DNA from: Clostridiaceae bacterium
GTDB lineage: Bacteria; Bacillota; Clostridia; Peptostreptococcales; Natronincolaceae
Assembly (NCBI GenBank): GCA_018432235.1
Contig: JAHDLO010000016.1
Location: 110,814 to 174,813 of the forward strand
Length of the DNA: 64,000 nt
Direction of reading: 5' to 3'
Shown here: piece after piece, positions 18,664-27,999 of the stretch
Position numbering within the stretch: position 1 is the first letter of the stretch
How the letters are laid out: each line of letters begins with the position of its first letter
Made by a program: the position numbers and the translations under genes
Notes under the pieces: generated by a model
Seen by the model: only the letters and a program-made list of their open reading frames with translations
What the model was told of the DNA's origin: nothing
Databases searched by the model: none

Positions 18664-20277
18664 CTAAAAAGCGGTCTCCCTATAAATAAAATAATCAAAA
18701 TCTGCATGAAGCCTTTCACCTGAGGTATCCTGACATTGCATGCCTACAAATGCCCCTGTAAAGAAGCCGCCACCCTGAATATAGTCATCCGAAAGCTTAT
18801 AGGCGTAAAACACCAGAGGAATATCAACCCATTGCTCACCGTCAAAGGAATAGAAGTACTGATAGGTAGTGGTTTTTACCTCCACCCTCAGATAGATATA
18901 ATCTATTTCCTCCGGAATAGGGATTTCCTTACCCCTAAGGGGCTGTTGAAATACAAAATTGTCACAGGTATATAGCTCTAATATCCTTCCTCTTTCTTCA
19001 TGCCATGATATTTTCAGCGATGTCCAATTCTGTGTATTATAATAGTTTACCAACCCAGCCGATTGCTGAAAGCTGGTGGGCTTAAAGGCAACCTTTGTTT
19101 CAGCTGTAAAATTGAAATGCTGCCAACGCCTAGCCACAAAGGCCTGTGTAAATTTTGATGTTAAGGACTCTCTTCCATAAAGCCGCAAATGTCCAGGATT
19201 ATCCTTAAGGGATACAATATTTTCTCCTAACGGTATCCGTAGGGTCTGAAAATGCTGATTTAATACCCCCTCGTCGAAGTCATCCCTTTCATCGTAGTCC
19301 CTTTCCCACCTTGCTTCAGGGGTCTTGGGTCCTTCGATGACAAGTGACGGCTGATTGCCGCCCACGACATAGGGCCAGCCATCTCGCCATTCCAGCCTTT
19401 GAATTGCCGTTTCTCTGCCAAGAGGGCAATAGCCTCTATGGTCCAGCAAGGGTTGATTCTCCTTTGGCAGCGGTCTGCCCGTCAAGTGTACCAGAAACCA
19501 CTCGTCAGTATGGGTTTTTACAATGGAGGCATGACCGGATTTTTGCAGAGGATTACGGGGATAGGGCCATGAGGTCAGTAGGGGATTTTCTGGATGTACC
19601 TCATATGGTCCCCAAATGGCCTTTGACCGTGCTATTGTAGCAGCATGATCATATCGGGTGCCACCCTCAGCCGTCAGCAGATAATAGTAATCCTCTATTT
19701 GATATAAATGAGGAGCTTCCGTTAGCTTAAGATCGGTGCCCTTAAATATGATTTCCTTTTTTCCCACCAGCTTTTCTTCCTTAGGGCTATATTCCTGTAA
19801 TCTGATTCCGTAGAAATTATGGTTCTCCATCCGTTGATCCCAAACCATATTGACTAAATACTTCCTTCCGTCAGTATCATGAAACAAGGAGGGATCAAAA
19901 CCAGAGCTGTTTAAATAAATGGGCTCAGACCAGTCGCCATCGATGCTGCTGCAGGTGACCAAATAGTTATGGCAATCCTTCCACTGCCCCTCCACCACCT
20001 TAACATCGGTATATATTAGCCAAAATTCATCATCACAGTAGGATAGCTGCGGCGCCCAAATACCACCGGAATCTGGATTTCCCATCATATTTAGCTGACT
20101 AATTCGTTTTAAGGGCCTGCTTATCAGCCGCCAATTTTTTAAATCCCTTGAATGATAGATACCCACCCCAGGGAACCATTCAAAGGTAGATACTGCGATA
20201 TAGTAATCCTCCCCAACACGACAAATGCTTGGATCAGGATTAAAGCCCGTCAATATCGGGTTGCATATTATTGTCAT
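18664..20277 (-). CDS. Glycoside hydrolase family 43 beta-xylosidase/arabinofuranosidase
   Basis: 537-residue enzyme without a signal peptide, so it probably cleaves imported xylo- or arabinoxylo-oligosaccharides in the cytoplasm. The GH43 five-bladed propeller supplies the base Asp15 (GFNPDPS), a pKa-setting Asp near 130 (GFDPSLFHD) and the acid Glu near 185 (LTEAPHLY). The C-terminal ~200 residues form the XynB-type beta-sandwich ('[22 protein letters not shown]'). Length matches the XynB group. ATG 20277 lies six bases after GGGGG; the ATG at 20283 abuts it. The ~380-base gap to the upstream permease gene is filled by a palindromic element. Confidence 0.9.
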   Translation of the reverse strand: MTIICNPILTGFNPDPSICRVGEDYYIAVSTFEWFPGVGIYHSRDLKNWRLISRPLKRISQLNMMGNPDSGGIWAPQLSYCDDEFWLIYTDVKVVEGQWKDCHNYLVTCSSIDGDWSEPIYLNSSGFDPSLFHDTDGRKYLVNMVWDQRMENHNFYGIRLQEYSPKEEKLVGKKEIIFKGTDLKLTEAPHLYQIEDYYYLLTAEGGTRYDHAATIARSKAIWGPYEVHPENPLLTSWPYPRNPLQKSGHASIVKTHTDEWFLVHLTGRPLPKENQPLLDHRGYCPLGRETAIQRLEWRDGWPYVVGGNQPSLVIEGPKTPEARWERDYDERDDFDEGVLNQHFQTLRIPLGENIVSLKDNPGHLRLYGRESLTSKFTQAFVARRWQHFNFTAETKVAFKPTSFQQSAGLVNYYNTQNWTSLKISWHEERGRILELYTCDNFVFQQPLRGKEIPIPEEIDYIYLRVEVKTTTYQYFYSFDGEQWVDIPLVFYAYKLSDDYIQGGGFFTGAFVGMQCQDTSGERLHADFDYFIYRETAF

Positions 20278-20297
20278 CGTCATCCCCCTTTTTATTT

Positions 20298-20645
20298 GAG
20301 AAATTGCATATTATCAAGTAAGTCTATTTATATTCTAGTTTATACAAAGTTAAAAGTTTATCCCGCATTGCCTAGTACCTTGCGTCATTTGAAAGTTGAG
20401 ATAAATCCCGAGGAAAATTTTCCTGTAACAAGGCGGAGGAAGAAGGAATATCCAGCTATATTGCGACTGACGACAACGCAGCTACAGGGAATTATACCGG
20501 GAGTTATCCAATATTTTAAGTGATGCAAGGTGCTAGGGGCTAATAACATTGAAAATTTCCATAAATTAGCCCGTGGGGCACTAAGCAGGAAACTTTTGAC
20601 TTTGTATAAACATGCTGCACACCCAGGGTATTATGCAATTTCCTC
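20298..20645. mobile_element. Nested palindromic element, MITE-like, about 350 bp
   Basis: Three pairs of inverted arms nest around one centre: GAGAAATTGCATA (20298-20310) with TATGCAATTTCCTC (20632-20645); TTTATACAAAGTTAAAAGTTT-type sequence (20339-20359) with its near complement (20590-20610); and CCTAGTACCTTGCGTCATTT (from 20371) with AAGTGATGCAAGGTGCTAGG (to 20537). No ORF codes for a transposase. It fills the gap between the second permease gene and the GH43 gene. A relative of its inner part is at 47843-47934. Confidence 0.75.
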
Positions 20646-20659
20646 ATTTTACTTAATCT

Positions 20660-21562
20660 TCATCCTTTTATAGATCCCGAGGTTATCCCTTCAACGATAC
20701 GATCACTCAGAACCAGATACGCCAGCAAAATCGGTAAAATACTAATGACAAGGGTTGCACCAATTGCCCCCCAATCAGCACCATATTGTCCTATGAAGTT
20801 TTGAACCCCCACGGTTAAGGTCTTGTATTTATCAGAGCTAATAAAGGTATTAACGAAAACAAATTCATTCCAATTGTATATCATATTTATAATAGCAGTG
20901 GTTGCCATAACCGGAGTCGTCATTGGCAATATAATTTTAAAGAACATACGGTTTACCGAACACCCGTCAATAATTGCCGCCTCCTCAATTTCCCGTGGGA
21001 GGGTATAATAGAAGCCCAGTAAAATCATAATCGTCACCGGCAAATTAAAGGCGATATAGGACAGTACTATGGCGGCGGGCTTATCAATCAGCTTGGTCTT
21101 CACAAAGAGACTAAATAAGGGAATCAATGTTGAGTGAACAGGAATCATCATCCCCACCATGAATATCCCCAGCACTAGGCTACTATATTTCCACTTCATT
21201 CTGGTGATGGCATAGGTTACAAAGCTTGCCAGCAGAATCGTAATAATAACTGCAACCGCAGTAATCCAAACACTGTTGAAGAAATATTGTCCGATATTCC
21301 CTCTCGTCCAAACCTTCACATAATTTTCCCATCTTGGATTGGTGGGCAAAGCCAATGGCGGCGTGTTAAATACCTCCTGATTATTTTTCAAAGAGAAAAA
21401 CAGCAGCCACACTAAAGGGAAAATTTGAATAACTGCCAATGCTACAAGTAAAAAATATAGAATTCCCTTAGCAGCAGTAGCTCCAATTGAAGGTTTGGAG
21501 AGTTTAGGGTTTGGTTTATAGACCCTTATTCCAGTCCTTTTCTTTTCCATTACACGATTCAT
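20660..21562 (-). CDS. Carbohydrate ABC transporter permease (MalG/YesQ-like)
   Basis: About 300 residues with six membrane helices, a basic N terminus and the EAA loop 'EEAAIIDGCSVNRMFFKIILPMTTPV' (about 190-215) that docks on the ATPase. The end 'YLVLSDRIVEGITSGSIKG' is the classic MalG-like terminus. It pairs with the permease at 21574-22452 and the lipoprotein at 22559-23884. The start is taken at 21562, since GGGGGAGAG lies five bases upstream; ATG 21565 is alternative. No ATPase gene is in this operon. The divergent MsmX-like protein at 26823 is the likely energiser. Confidence 0.9.
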   Translation of the reverse strand: MNRVMEKKRTGIRVYKPNPKLSKPSIGATAAKGILYFLLVALAVIQIFPLVWLLFFSLKNNQEVFNTPPLALPTNPRWENYVKVWTRGNIGQYFFNSVWITAVAVIITILLASFVTYAITRMKWKYSSLVLGIFMVGMMIPVHSTLIPLFSLFVKTKLIDKPAAIVLSYIAFNLPVTIMILLGFYYTLPREIEEAAIIDGCSVNRMFFKIILPMTTPVMATTAIINMIYNWNEFVFVNTFISSDKYKTLTVGVQNFIGQYGADWGAIGATLVISILPILLAYLVLSDRIVEGITSGSIKG

Positions 21563-21573
21563 CATCTCTCCCC

Positions 21574-22452
21574 CTAGTATTGGATTTCTTCATCAGAAGC
21601 CGTCAGTCTTCGGATTAACCAGGTTATCACCAAGCAGATCAACAGTAAAAAGAAGCCGATTGCACTGGCGTATCCGAAATTATATGAACGAAATGCCTGC
21701 TTATACATATAGGAGGCTATTACCTCGCTGGCTCCGTCGGGTCCGCCATAGGTCATGACATAGATTAAGTCAAAGTACTTAAGAGAGCCAACAACCGCCA
21801 GCACCACCGTTACCTTAATGACATTAAGGATTAAGGGTATTTTTATTTTATATGCAATTTGCCAGGGACTGGCACCATCTATTCTGGCAGCCTCTATCAA
21901 GGACTCCGGGATGTTTTTCAGTGCTGCGTAATAGATTAGAATATAAAAGCCGGCATATTGCCATATGATAGCGATAAATACGGAGTATAAAACGATTTTT
22001 TGATCTGCCAGCCATAGGGGGATGTTGTCTGAGCCTAAAAAGGAAAGTAAACTATTTAATATCCCGTTTGTCGGGTGGTAAATTCTCATCCAGAGCTGTG
22101 CTATTGCCACCGATGACAGCAGCATGGGAACCAGGTAAAGCTTTCTGAAGATACTGGCCCCTTTGATTTTCCCCGACAGAACCAAGGCTATTGTCAGATA
22201 GCCCATTAAGCTAATGACAGAAAATATTGCAAGAAGAAAGGAATGATACACACTATTCCAGAACAAAGGGTCTGATAAGAGCCTTATATAGTTGTTGAGA
22301 CCTATAAATTCCATATTGCCTATGCCATCCCATTTCATCAAACCATAATAGCCGGTCATTACAATAGGACTGTAAACTAAAGTCATTATAACTATCAACG
22401 CTGGCAATACATACAGTGCGATAACTTTTTTATCTCCCATGACTTTATCCAT
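21574..22452 (-). CDS. Carbohydrate ABC transporter permease (MalF/YesP-like)
   Basis: 292 residues, six membrane helices, starting MDKVMGDKKVIALYVLPALIV. The EAA loop is 'ESLIEAARIDGASPWQIAYKIKIPLI' near residues 190-215. 'DLIYVMTYGGPDGASEVIASYMYKQAF' is typical of the MalF-like partner. ATG 22452 has AGGGGG five bases upstream; the longer ORF has no site. It lies between the binding protein and the MalG-like partner. Substrate is inferred from the GH43 gene downstream. Confidence 0.9.
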   Translation of the reverse strand: MDKVMGDKKVIALYVLPALIVIMTLVYSPIVMTGYYGLMKWDGIGNMEFIGLNNYIRLLSDPLFWNSVYHSFLLAIFSVISLMGYLTIALVLSGKIKGASIFRKLYLVPMLLSSVAIAQLWMRIYHPTNGILNSLLSFLGSDNIPLWLADQKIVLYSVFIAIIWQYAGFYILIYYAALKNIPESLIEAARIDGASPWQIAYKIKIPLILNVIKVTVVLAVVGSLKYFDLIYVMTYGGPDGASEVIASYMYKQAFRSYNFGYASAIGFFLLLICLVITWLIRRLTASDEEIQY

Positions 22453-22509
22453 TTTATTTTGTCCCCCTTCTATTGAGATAAGTTGATGCTTTTCAGACAG
22501 TGTATTTTT

Positions 22510-22547
22510 AAGAAAGGACATATCTCGTCTATGATATGCCCTTTCTT
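22510..22547 (-). other. Intercistronic hairpin after the sugar-binding protein gene
   Basis: AAGAAAGGACATATC (22510-22524) pairs with GATATGCCCTTTCTT (22533-22547) with one mismatch. It lies just after the binding-protein stop and before the first permease start. In many import operons such a hairpin raises binding-protein mRNA over permease mRNA by partial termination or 3'-end protection. That role is inferred. Confidence 0.6.
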
Positions 22548-22558
22548 ACCATATTCAC

Positions 22559-23884
22559 CTATTTACTGTCCGCCTTTAGCGCCTCTTCATGCTTCTTGGC
22601 ATAATCCTCGGGCGTCACCTGATTTCCGAAAAGGGACTGTATCATATCTAAGTGGGTTTGTGCCACGGCAGCACTCATTTGAACATCCGCAAATAGCGTC
22701 ATATTGCTTGCTCTACCCAGATCGTTTAATACATCTATATATAGCTGTGGCAGCTGTAGCTTAGAAGTGTCAACAGCTGTAGCAGGGGTTACTCCTGCCC
22801 TTGAAACTGCCTGCTGTCCCCAGCTTTCAACAAAGAACTTCACGAACTTTTTAGCCTCTTCCTTTACTGGGGAGTTTTCTGCAACGAATAATCCTACACC
22901 AGGTCCACCAACCCAGCTGTCTATATCACCCTTGCCTCCGGTTATAGTAGGGAACTTAAAGTAGCCTACATTGTCCCTAAACTCCTGTGGTATTTCGTCA
23001 TTTGTGGTGAAATTTGGTAGCTCCCATGAGCCCATTAGGTACATAGCGGCATTTTCATTGAGGAATTCAGCCTTTCCTTCGTCGTTGGACAACCCATTAA
23101 AGCCTCTGACAAAGCCGTTCATATTAACCAGCTTTTGAACCTCCTCCGCAGCCTTTATTAAGCTCTCATCCTCAAAGGAGCCGGTTCTGTTAATAGCATT
23201 TGTCAATACCTCAGGACCCCCAAGACGATCTGCAAGATACATATACCATAATGACCCTGTCCAGCGATCTCTGTTGCCAAGAGCTATCGGCACAACATTG
23301 TTTTTCACAAGAGTATCTACAACCTTTAGAAAATCTTCGTAGGTTTTAGGCGCCTCTAGGTTATATTTTGCGAAGATTGCCTTATTATAATATAGCGGTA
23401 CGATGTTTAGCTCCAGAGGCAATGCGTAGGTCTTTCCATTTATAGCATAAGCCTCAGTGGTTCCAGGTACAAAGGAATCCTTTAAGCCGCCAGTTAAAAT
23501 ATCATCCAATGGTGTAAAACGATTTCCCTTTACATAGGGCTCCATAAAGCCTGCCGGCCAGGTCAATCCGACGTCCGGTAGCTCATTTGAAGCAGAAATA
23601 ACCTGTAGCTTCGTCTTATATTGCTCATTTTCCAATACCTCTTGAACTATTTTTACATGTGGATTAGCTAATTGATATGCATCGATAATTTCATTTACAA
23701 TCATGTTTTGCTGTCTTGAGCTGCCCTCCGGCCATAGGTACATAAATTTGATTGTTACGTCCTCAATTTTTGCCCCCTCAGATGAGTTGTCTACTTCTTC
23801 AGCATTATTTCCGGTACAGCCTGTTAAAACAGAAAAGACCAGCATTGTAAGAATAAGCACCAGCGAAAATCCCTTCTTTGACAT
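22559..23884 (-). CDS. Extracellular sugar-binding lipoprotein of ABC importer (family 1 type)
   Basis: 441-residue secreted lipoprotein. Signal peptide MSKKGFSLVLILTMLVFSVLTGC ends in the lipobox LTGC (Cys23). The mature part has 'NEIIDAYQLANPHVKIVQEV', 'LPDVGLTWPAGFMEPYVK', 'KTYALPLELNIVPLYYNKAIFAKYNLEAPKTYEDFL' and 'AAMYLMGSWELPNF', all typical of MalE/UgpB-like receptors for oligosaccharides. It is the first transport gene after yesMN, with its own promoter candidate at 23927-23955. The most likely ligand, judging by GH43, is a xylan- or arabinoxylan-derived oligosaccharide. Confidence 0.92.
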   Translation of the reverse strand: MSKKGFSLVLILTMLVFSVLTGCTGNNAEEVDNSSEGAKIEDVTIKFMYLWPEGSSRQQNMIVNEIIDAYQLANPHVKIVQEVLENEQYKTKLQVISASNELPDVGLTWPAGFMEPYVKGNRFTPLDDILTGGLKDSFVPGTTEAYAINGKTYALPLELNIVPLYYNKAIFAKYNLEAPKTYEDFLKVVDTLVKNNVVPIALGNRDRWTGSLWYMYLADRLGGPEVLTNAINRTGSFEDESLIKAAEEVQKLVNMNGFVRGFNGLSNDEGKAEFLNENAAMYLMGSWELPNFTTNDEIPQEFRDNVGYFKFPTITGGKGDIDSWVGGPGVGLFVAENSPVKEEAKKFVKFFVESWGQQAVSRAGVTPATAVDTSKLQLPQLYIDVLNDLGRASNMTLFADVQMSAAVAQTHLDMIQSLFGNQVTPEDYAKKHEEALKADSK

Positions 23885-23926
23885 TGAATTATCCCCCTCA
23901 CTTTTCAGAATATTCTCTACAAGCTT

Positions 23927-23955
23927 AGTCTATCACCATAATTTGGCAGCTACAA
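23927..23955 (-). promoter_or_regulatory. Promoter candidate for the sugar-binding protein operon
   Basis: On the minus strand TTGTAG (23955-23950) and TAGACT (23932-23927) are separated by 17 bases. It sits in the 100-base gap between yesN and the binding-protein gene. This would let the transport genes be induced separately from yesMN, probably by YesN itself. Confidence 0.5.
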
Positions 23956-23984
23956 GGTAACAGTGATTAGGGAAAATACCACTT

Positions 23985-24773
23985 TTATTGGATGATATTG
24001 ATATCGTTTGCCTTTCTGAATCGACTGGGGGTCATGGCCTCAAACTCCTTAAAGAGCTTGATGAAATATTTAGCCGTCTGATAGCCCACCTCTCGAGCAA
24101 TTTCCTCTATTGTCATATCCGTTGACAGCAGAAGCTTTTTCGCATTCTCAAGCCGGCGACGGGTCACATATTCGCTGAAGGTCAAATTGGTCTGCTCTTT
24201 GAAAAGGACACTTAAATAGTTGGAATTTAAATGTACATGATTGGCAACCTCCCTCAAACTCAGCTGCCCTGCTATATTTGCTTCCACGAAGCTGAGGGCT
24301 TCCTTAATAGGAGACTGATGGGTGTAATCTTCCTCTCTAACCCTCAGGAGCTTTCCATCCATAAGCCTTTCTATTTTCCCTGCCTGCTGCAGCCTTGCCT
24401 CTACCTCCATTGCCTTTTCAACTGATTCTATCAGCTTATGCTTATTGATTGGTTTCAGTAAGTAATTCACTACCCCCAGCTGTATCGCCTGCTGCGCATA
24501 GTCGAATTCCGGAAAACCAGATAGAATAATCACCACCAGCTTATTTTCTTTAATCTTTAGTGTCTCCAGCATTTTTAATCCTGAGGTCTCAGGCATACAG
24601 ATATCCGTTATAATTAGGTTGATGGTTTTTTGCTCCAGCAGCTCAAGGGCCTCCCGAGCACTTTCAGCACAAAGAATTTCATATTTTCCCTCCGACCACA
24701 GCCCTAGGGTCTTTTTTAGGCCCTGCCTTGTCCTTGGTTCGTCGTCTACGATTAAAATTCTCTTGGCAAACAT
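23985..24773 (-). CDS. yesN: YesN-type response regulator with AraC-family DNA-binding domain
   Basis: 262 residues. An N-terminal receiver domain has acidic pair DDE (~9-11), phospho-acceptor Asp in 'LIITDICMP' (~56) and conserved Lys in 'LLKPINK' (~106). After a linker comes a C-terminal pair of AraC HTHs (LSLREVANHVHLNSNYLSVLFKE and MTIEEIAREVGYQTAKYFIKLFKEFEAMTPSRFR). It pairs with the YesM kinase encoded 15 bases upstream and very probably activates the sugar ABC/GH43 genes that follow. AAGGAGG precedes the ATG by ten bases; an in-frame TTG at 24776 is slightly better spaced. Confidence 0.92.
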   Translation of the reverse strand: MFAKRILIVDDEPRTRQGLKKTLGLWSEGKYEILCAESAREALELLEQKTINLIITDICMPETSGLKMLETLKIKENKLVVIILSGFPEFDYAQQAIQLGVVNYLLKPINKHKLIESVEKAMEVEARLQQAGKIERLMDGKLLRVREEDYTHQSPIKEALSFVEANIAGQLSLREVANHVHLNSNYLSVLFKEQTNLTFSEYVTRRRLENAKKLLLSTDMTIEEIAREVGYQTAKYFIKLFKEFEAMTPSRFRKANDINIIQ

Positions 24774-24788
24774 CAATTAAACGCCTCC

Positions 24789-26513
24789 TTAATAAGGGAT
24801 TATAAACGCTATAGCTGTGCCTTGACTTATACTGCTTTCAATACATAGTCCACTATCCTCATATTCCTTAAAGTACAGCTGAAGTCGCTTGTGAACGTTT
24901 GCAATCGCCATACCCTTTCCCTTTACCGATGACACCTTCCCCAGCTTTAATGATTGCATTATTGAATTAAGAGTGTTTTCGTCTATCCCCGGACCATCAT
25001 CCATTACCTTGATTAGTAGCCTCGATGCGACCTTGTCATCCTCAACAATCACAGAAACCATACCCGCTCCGTTTTTATTTCCTACACCGTGTAATATTGC
25101 ATTCTCCACAAGGGGCTGGATCAGCAGCTTCGGTATCCTGACACGACATTCCGGGGGAGCGGAGACCTGCCATGAAAGCCTATCCCCAAAACGCATTTTC
25201 ATTATCTGGAGATATGCCTCTACATTTTGAAGCTCCTCCTTCAGAAATACCCATTCCTCCTCCAGCTTAGGATTACTAATGGTGTATCTGAATAAATTGG
25301 ACATGGCCACCACCACCTCAGCCAGCTCCTCCTCCTTCTCCTCCAGAGACCAGTACAACGCCTCAAGTGTATTGTATAAAAAATGAGGGTTAATCTGGGC
25401 CTGCAGTGCCTTCAGCTCCGCCTGGCTCAGAAGCAGCTCCTTTTCATAGACCACGCCGATCAGATGATTGGTGTTTTCAACCATTTGATTGTAGGTTCTA
25501 TTTAGCTCAGCGAATTCCACAGTTGATGCACCTTCTGCAATAGGCTTTAGCCCCCCTACTCTTGCAGTTCGCATTGTCTTAATGAGATTTAAAATTGGTC
25601 GCGTGATCATGGTTGATAGGAAAAAGGAGAAAAATGAAAAAATAAAAAAGCCTATAATGCCAGAAAATAAAATTGCAGCCTTTAGAACTGATAGACCCTG
25701 CATTACTGTACTAACAGGCGTTAATATCACAGTGGTCCAGCCGGTAACAGTCGATGTCTCCCTAGATACGATGAAATCTATATCATCAATCTTCATTGTT
25801 TTTTGATGCTCGACTAATATTTCTTCTAGTGCACCATCATAGTTAGAAAAAACCGGTAGCATCTGACGATCAAGAATAGCCATATATTCTGAATGCTCTC
25901 CAGAGGGTGCTTCCTTTATCCTGAAATAATTGGCATCCACACGGGTTAATAAGTACCCGCCGTTAGAAAACCATCTATCCATTAAGCTAACCTGACGTAT
26001 GCCTATATATAGCTTGGGGTCTTTGGGGTCTGTACCAATCCATACAAGCTTCCCGCCTGCTGCTCTGGCCCTTTCAATCCAGCTAGGATCGATACGATGA
26101 GATAAGGTGGTACCGTTTAAGGGAAATAGCCTACTTTGATCCTTCTGATACAACTCAAAGGAATGAATACCGTCGCCATAGGCATGATAACCATTCATCA
26201 CCTTCATCAGCGCCTGCCGTTTATCAAAATTAACTGTTCTGCCCTCAACCTCATCCAACAGAAGCTGCTGTACGTAGGCATCCGTAATCACCTGCTTAGA
26301 TATAATATCAATTTGTCGATAAAGGGCATCCACCCGCTCGCTTATTTGTACCGTTGTTTTCTGTATCTGCTTTTCGGCATTAGCCTTTAGCAAATTTGAT
26401 ACAATATTAAAGGTGCAGACGCTTACAATAGACAGCACCAGTATCATCACAATTAGAAAGATAAACACAATTTGGTTTCGTAACGTATTAAACCGCTTTA
26501 AGCTCGCAATCAA
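24789..26513 (-). CDS. yesM: YesM-type sensor histidine kinase
   Basis: 574-residue membrane sensor. TM1 lies near residues 14-38 and TM2 near 275-300, flanking a ~235-residue extracellular dCache-like sensor. A HAMP segment (to ~350) follows, then a His_kinase domain with phospho-acceptor His in NPHFLYNTLEALYW (~375). The C-terminal HATPase has 'LIQPLVENAILHGVG' and 'VMDDGPGID'. It pairs with YesN downstream. The start is a TTG at 26513, since no ATG in frame is better placed and AAAGG lies about a dozen bases upstream; the exact start is only moderately sure. It probably senses sugar, perhaps via the binding protein. Confidence 0.9.
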   Translation of the reverse strand: MIASLKRFNTLRNQIVFIFLIVMILVLSIVSVCTFNIVSNLLKANAEKQIQKTTVQISERVDALYRQIDIISKQVITDAYVQQLLLDEVEGRTVNFDKRQALMKVMNGYHAYGDGIHSFELYQKDQSRLFPLNGTTLSHRIDPSWIERARAAGGKLVWIGTDPKDPKLYIGIRQVSLMDRWFSNGGYLLTRVDANYFRIKEAPSGEHSEYMAILDRQMLPVFSNYDGALEEILVEHQKTMKIDDIDFIVSRETSTVTGWTTVILTPVSTVMQGLSVLKAAILFSGIIGFFIFSFFSFFLSTMITRPILNLIKTMRTARVGGLKPIAEGASTVEFAELNRTYNQMVENTNHLIGVVYEKELLLSQAELKALQAQINPHFLYNTLEALYWSLEEKEEELAEVVVAMSNLFRYTISNPKLEEEWVFLKEELQNVEAYLQIMKMRFGDRLSWQVSAPPECRVRIPKLLIQPLVENAILHGVGNKNGAGMVSVIVEDDKVASRLLIKVMDDGPGIDENTLNSIMQSLKLGKVSSVKGKGMAIANVHKRLQLYFKEYEDSGLCIESSISQGTAIAFIIPY

Positions 26514-26822
26514 GCTGCATCAACCTTTCCCTTGCATATTTACCTGTTAGCTGCCTTATGTTATGGAAATTCCCGTCTTGTAGACAATACAAAAAATATG
26601 TTATTGTTAGAATATACAAAATTGTTAATATATAGAAATTATAACTTCCCACTGGAAATTTCGTCAACAGTTTTCCGATAATTTATTTACTGATAATAAA
26701 TGTGAAAATTTAACATATCTGTTTTGCACAAATTATCATATAATTTTCATAACATCCTCCAATATATGTTTATGAATGGCTGTTGTATAATAAAAGTAAA
26801 ATTTTTCAAGGAGGCGTTTTGA
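26514..26822. other. 309-base divergent intergenic region between yesM and the MsmX-like gene
   Basis: AT-rich. A good -10 box TATAAT (26786-26791) and GGAGGCG (26811-26817) serve the plus-strand ATPase gene. I see no convincing -35 box at the right distance, which would fit an activator-dependent promoter. No confident promoter for yesM was found. Confidence 0.45.
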
Positions 26823-27932
26823 ATGGCTGGTCTATCATTGAAGGGTATTAACAAACTTTATCCCAATGGATTTCATGCAGTAAAGGATTTGGATCTGGAA
26901 ATTGGCGATAAGGAATTTATTATTTTAGTAGGTCCATCAGGCTGCGGAAAATCCACCAGTCTGCGGATGATTGCAGGATTGGAGGAAATATCCTCCGGTG
27001 AGCTCTACATAGATGATACGCTGGTTAATGATGTCGCGCCTAAGGACAGAGACATTGCAATGGTGTTTCAAAATTATGCCCTGTATCCCCATATGACAGT
27101 TTACGAAAACATGGCCTTTGGCCTTAAGCTTCAGAAAAAATCACGGGAGGAAATTAAAGAGCGCATTGATATTGCTGCCAAAATTTTAAATATAGCAGCA
27201 TTGTTGAATAGAAAGCCCAAGGAGCTGTCAGGTGGGCAACGTCAAAGAGTGGCTTTAGGCAGGGCCATCGTAAGAGAGCCGAAAATCTTCCTGATGGATG
27301 AGCCCCTTTCCAACCTTGACGCTAAGCTTAGGCTACAAATGAGATCAGAACTGAATAAGCTTCATAAAAACCTCCAAACCACTTTTATCTACGTAACCCA
27401 TGACCAAACTGAGGCTTTAACTATGGGCACCCGTATTGTCGTTATGAATGAAGGCGTTGTTCAACAGGTTGCTGAGCCCCAAACTATTTTTGAGAAGCCT
27501 GCAAATCTCTTTGTCGCCGGCTTCATTGGCTCTCCCCAAATGAATTTTATCAATTGCAGCATCCATGAGGAGGCGGGCAGCATCTACGCCGACTTCAACA
27601 ACCACAGGCTGTTGTTCCCCACTGATAAAGCTCAGCTTATAAAGGCCAAGAACTATGTGGGCAAGGAAGTAATTATAGGCATCAGGCCAAATCATATTCA
27701 TGCGATAGCCGAGGCTGATTTTCCTTATGAGAGCTGCTGCCTAAAGGGCACAGTAGAAGTAAAGGAGCTGTTGGGCACAGAAACCCATTTACATATAAAG
27801 GCAGACCAGCTGGAATTCATTTGTGTTGTGAAACCCAGCTTAGAGGTCCAAGTAGGCGTAAATATTGAAATTGCAATGAATATGGATAAATGCCATGTAT
27901 TTGATAAGGAAACGGAAATGGCAGTGTTTTGA
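26823..27932 (+). CDS. MsmX/UgpC-type ATP-binding protein for sugar ABC importers
   Basis: 369-residue ATPase. Walker A GPSGCGKST (~38-46), Q-loop 'MVFQNYALYPHMTVYENMAFGL', signature LSGGQRQRVALGRAIVREP (~135) and Walker B 'IFLMDEPLSNLDAKLR', followed by the H-loop 'YVTHDQTEAL'. The C-terminal ~130 residues are the TOBE/OB regulatory domain found in MalK, MsmX and UgpC. It is not in the permease operon but directly divergent from yesM. Like MsmX it may energise several importers. AAGGAGG precedes the ATG. Confidence 0.92.
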   Translation: MAGLSLKGINKLYPNGFHAVKDLDLEIGDKEFIILVGPSGCGKSTSLRMIAGLEEISSGELYIDDTLVNDVAPKDRDIAMVFQNYALYPHMTVYENMAFGLKLQKKSREEIKERIDIAAKILNIAALLNRKPKELSGGQRQRVALGRAIVREPKIFLMDEPLSNLDAKLRLQMRSELNKLHKNLQTTFIYVTHDQTEALTMGTRIVVMNEGVVQQVAEPQTIFEKPANLFVAGFIGSPQMNFINCSIHEEAGSIYADFNNHRLLFPTDKAQLIKAKNYVGKEVIIGIRPNHIHAIAEADFPYESCCLKGTVEVKELLGTETHLHIKADQLEFICVVKPSLEVQVGVNIEIAMNMDKCHVFDKETEMAVF

Positions 27933-27999
27933 TTACTCACAATATGATATGTCGTTTCATCAATGCTATAGGGGCTACAATAAATGGAGGTATATCCCA

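Noticed and set aside
20152..20523. 123-residue plus-strand frame across the palindromic element
   Set aside because: It begins antisense inside the GH43 gene and continues into the inverted repeats; no ribosome binding site and no protein-like pattern.
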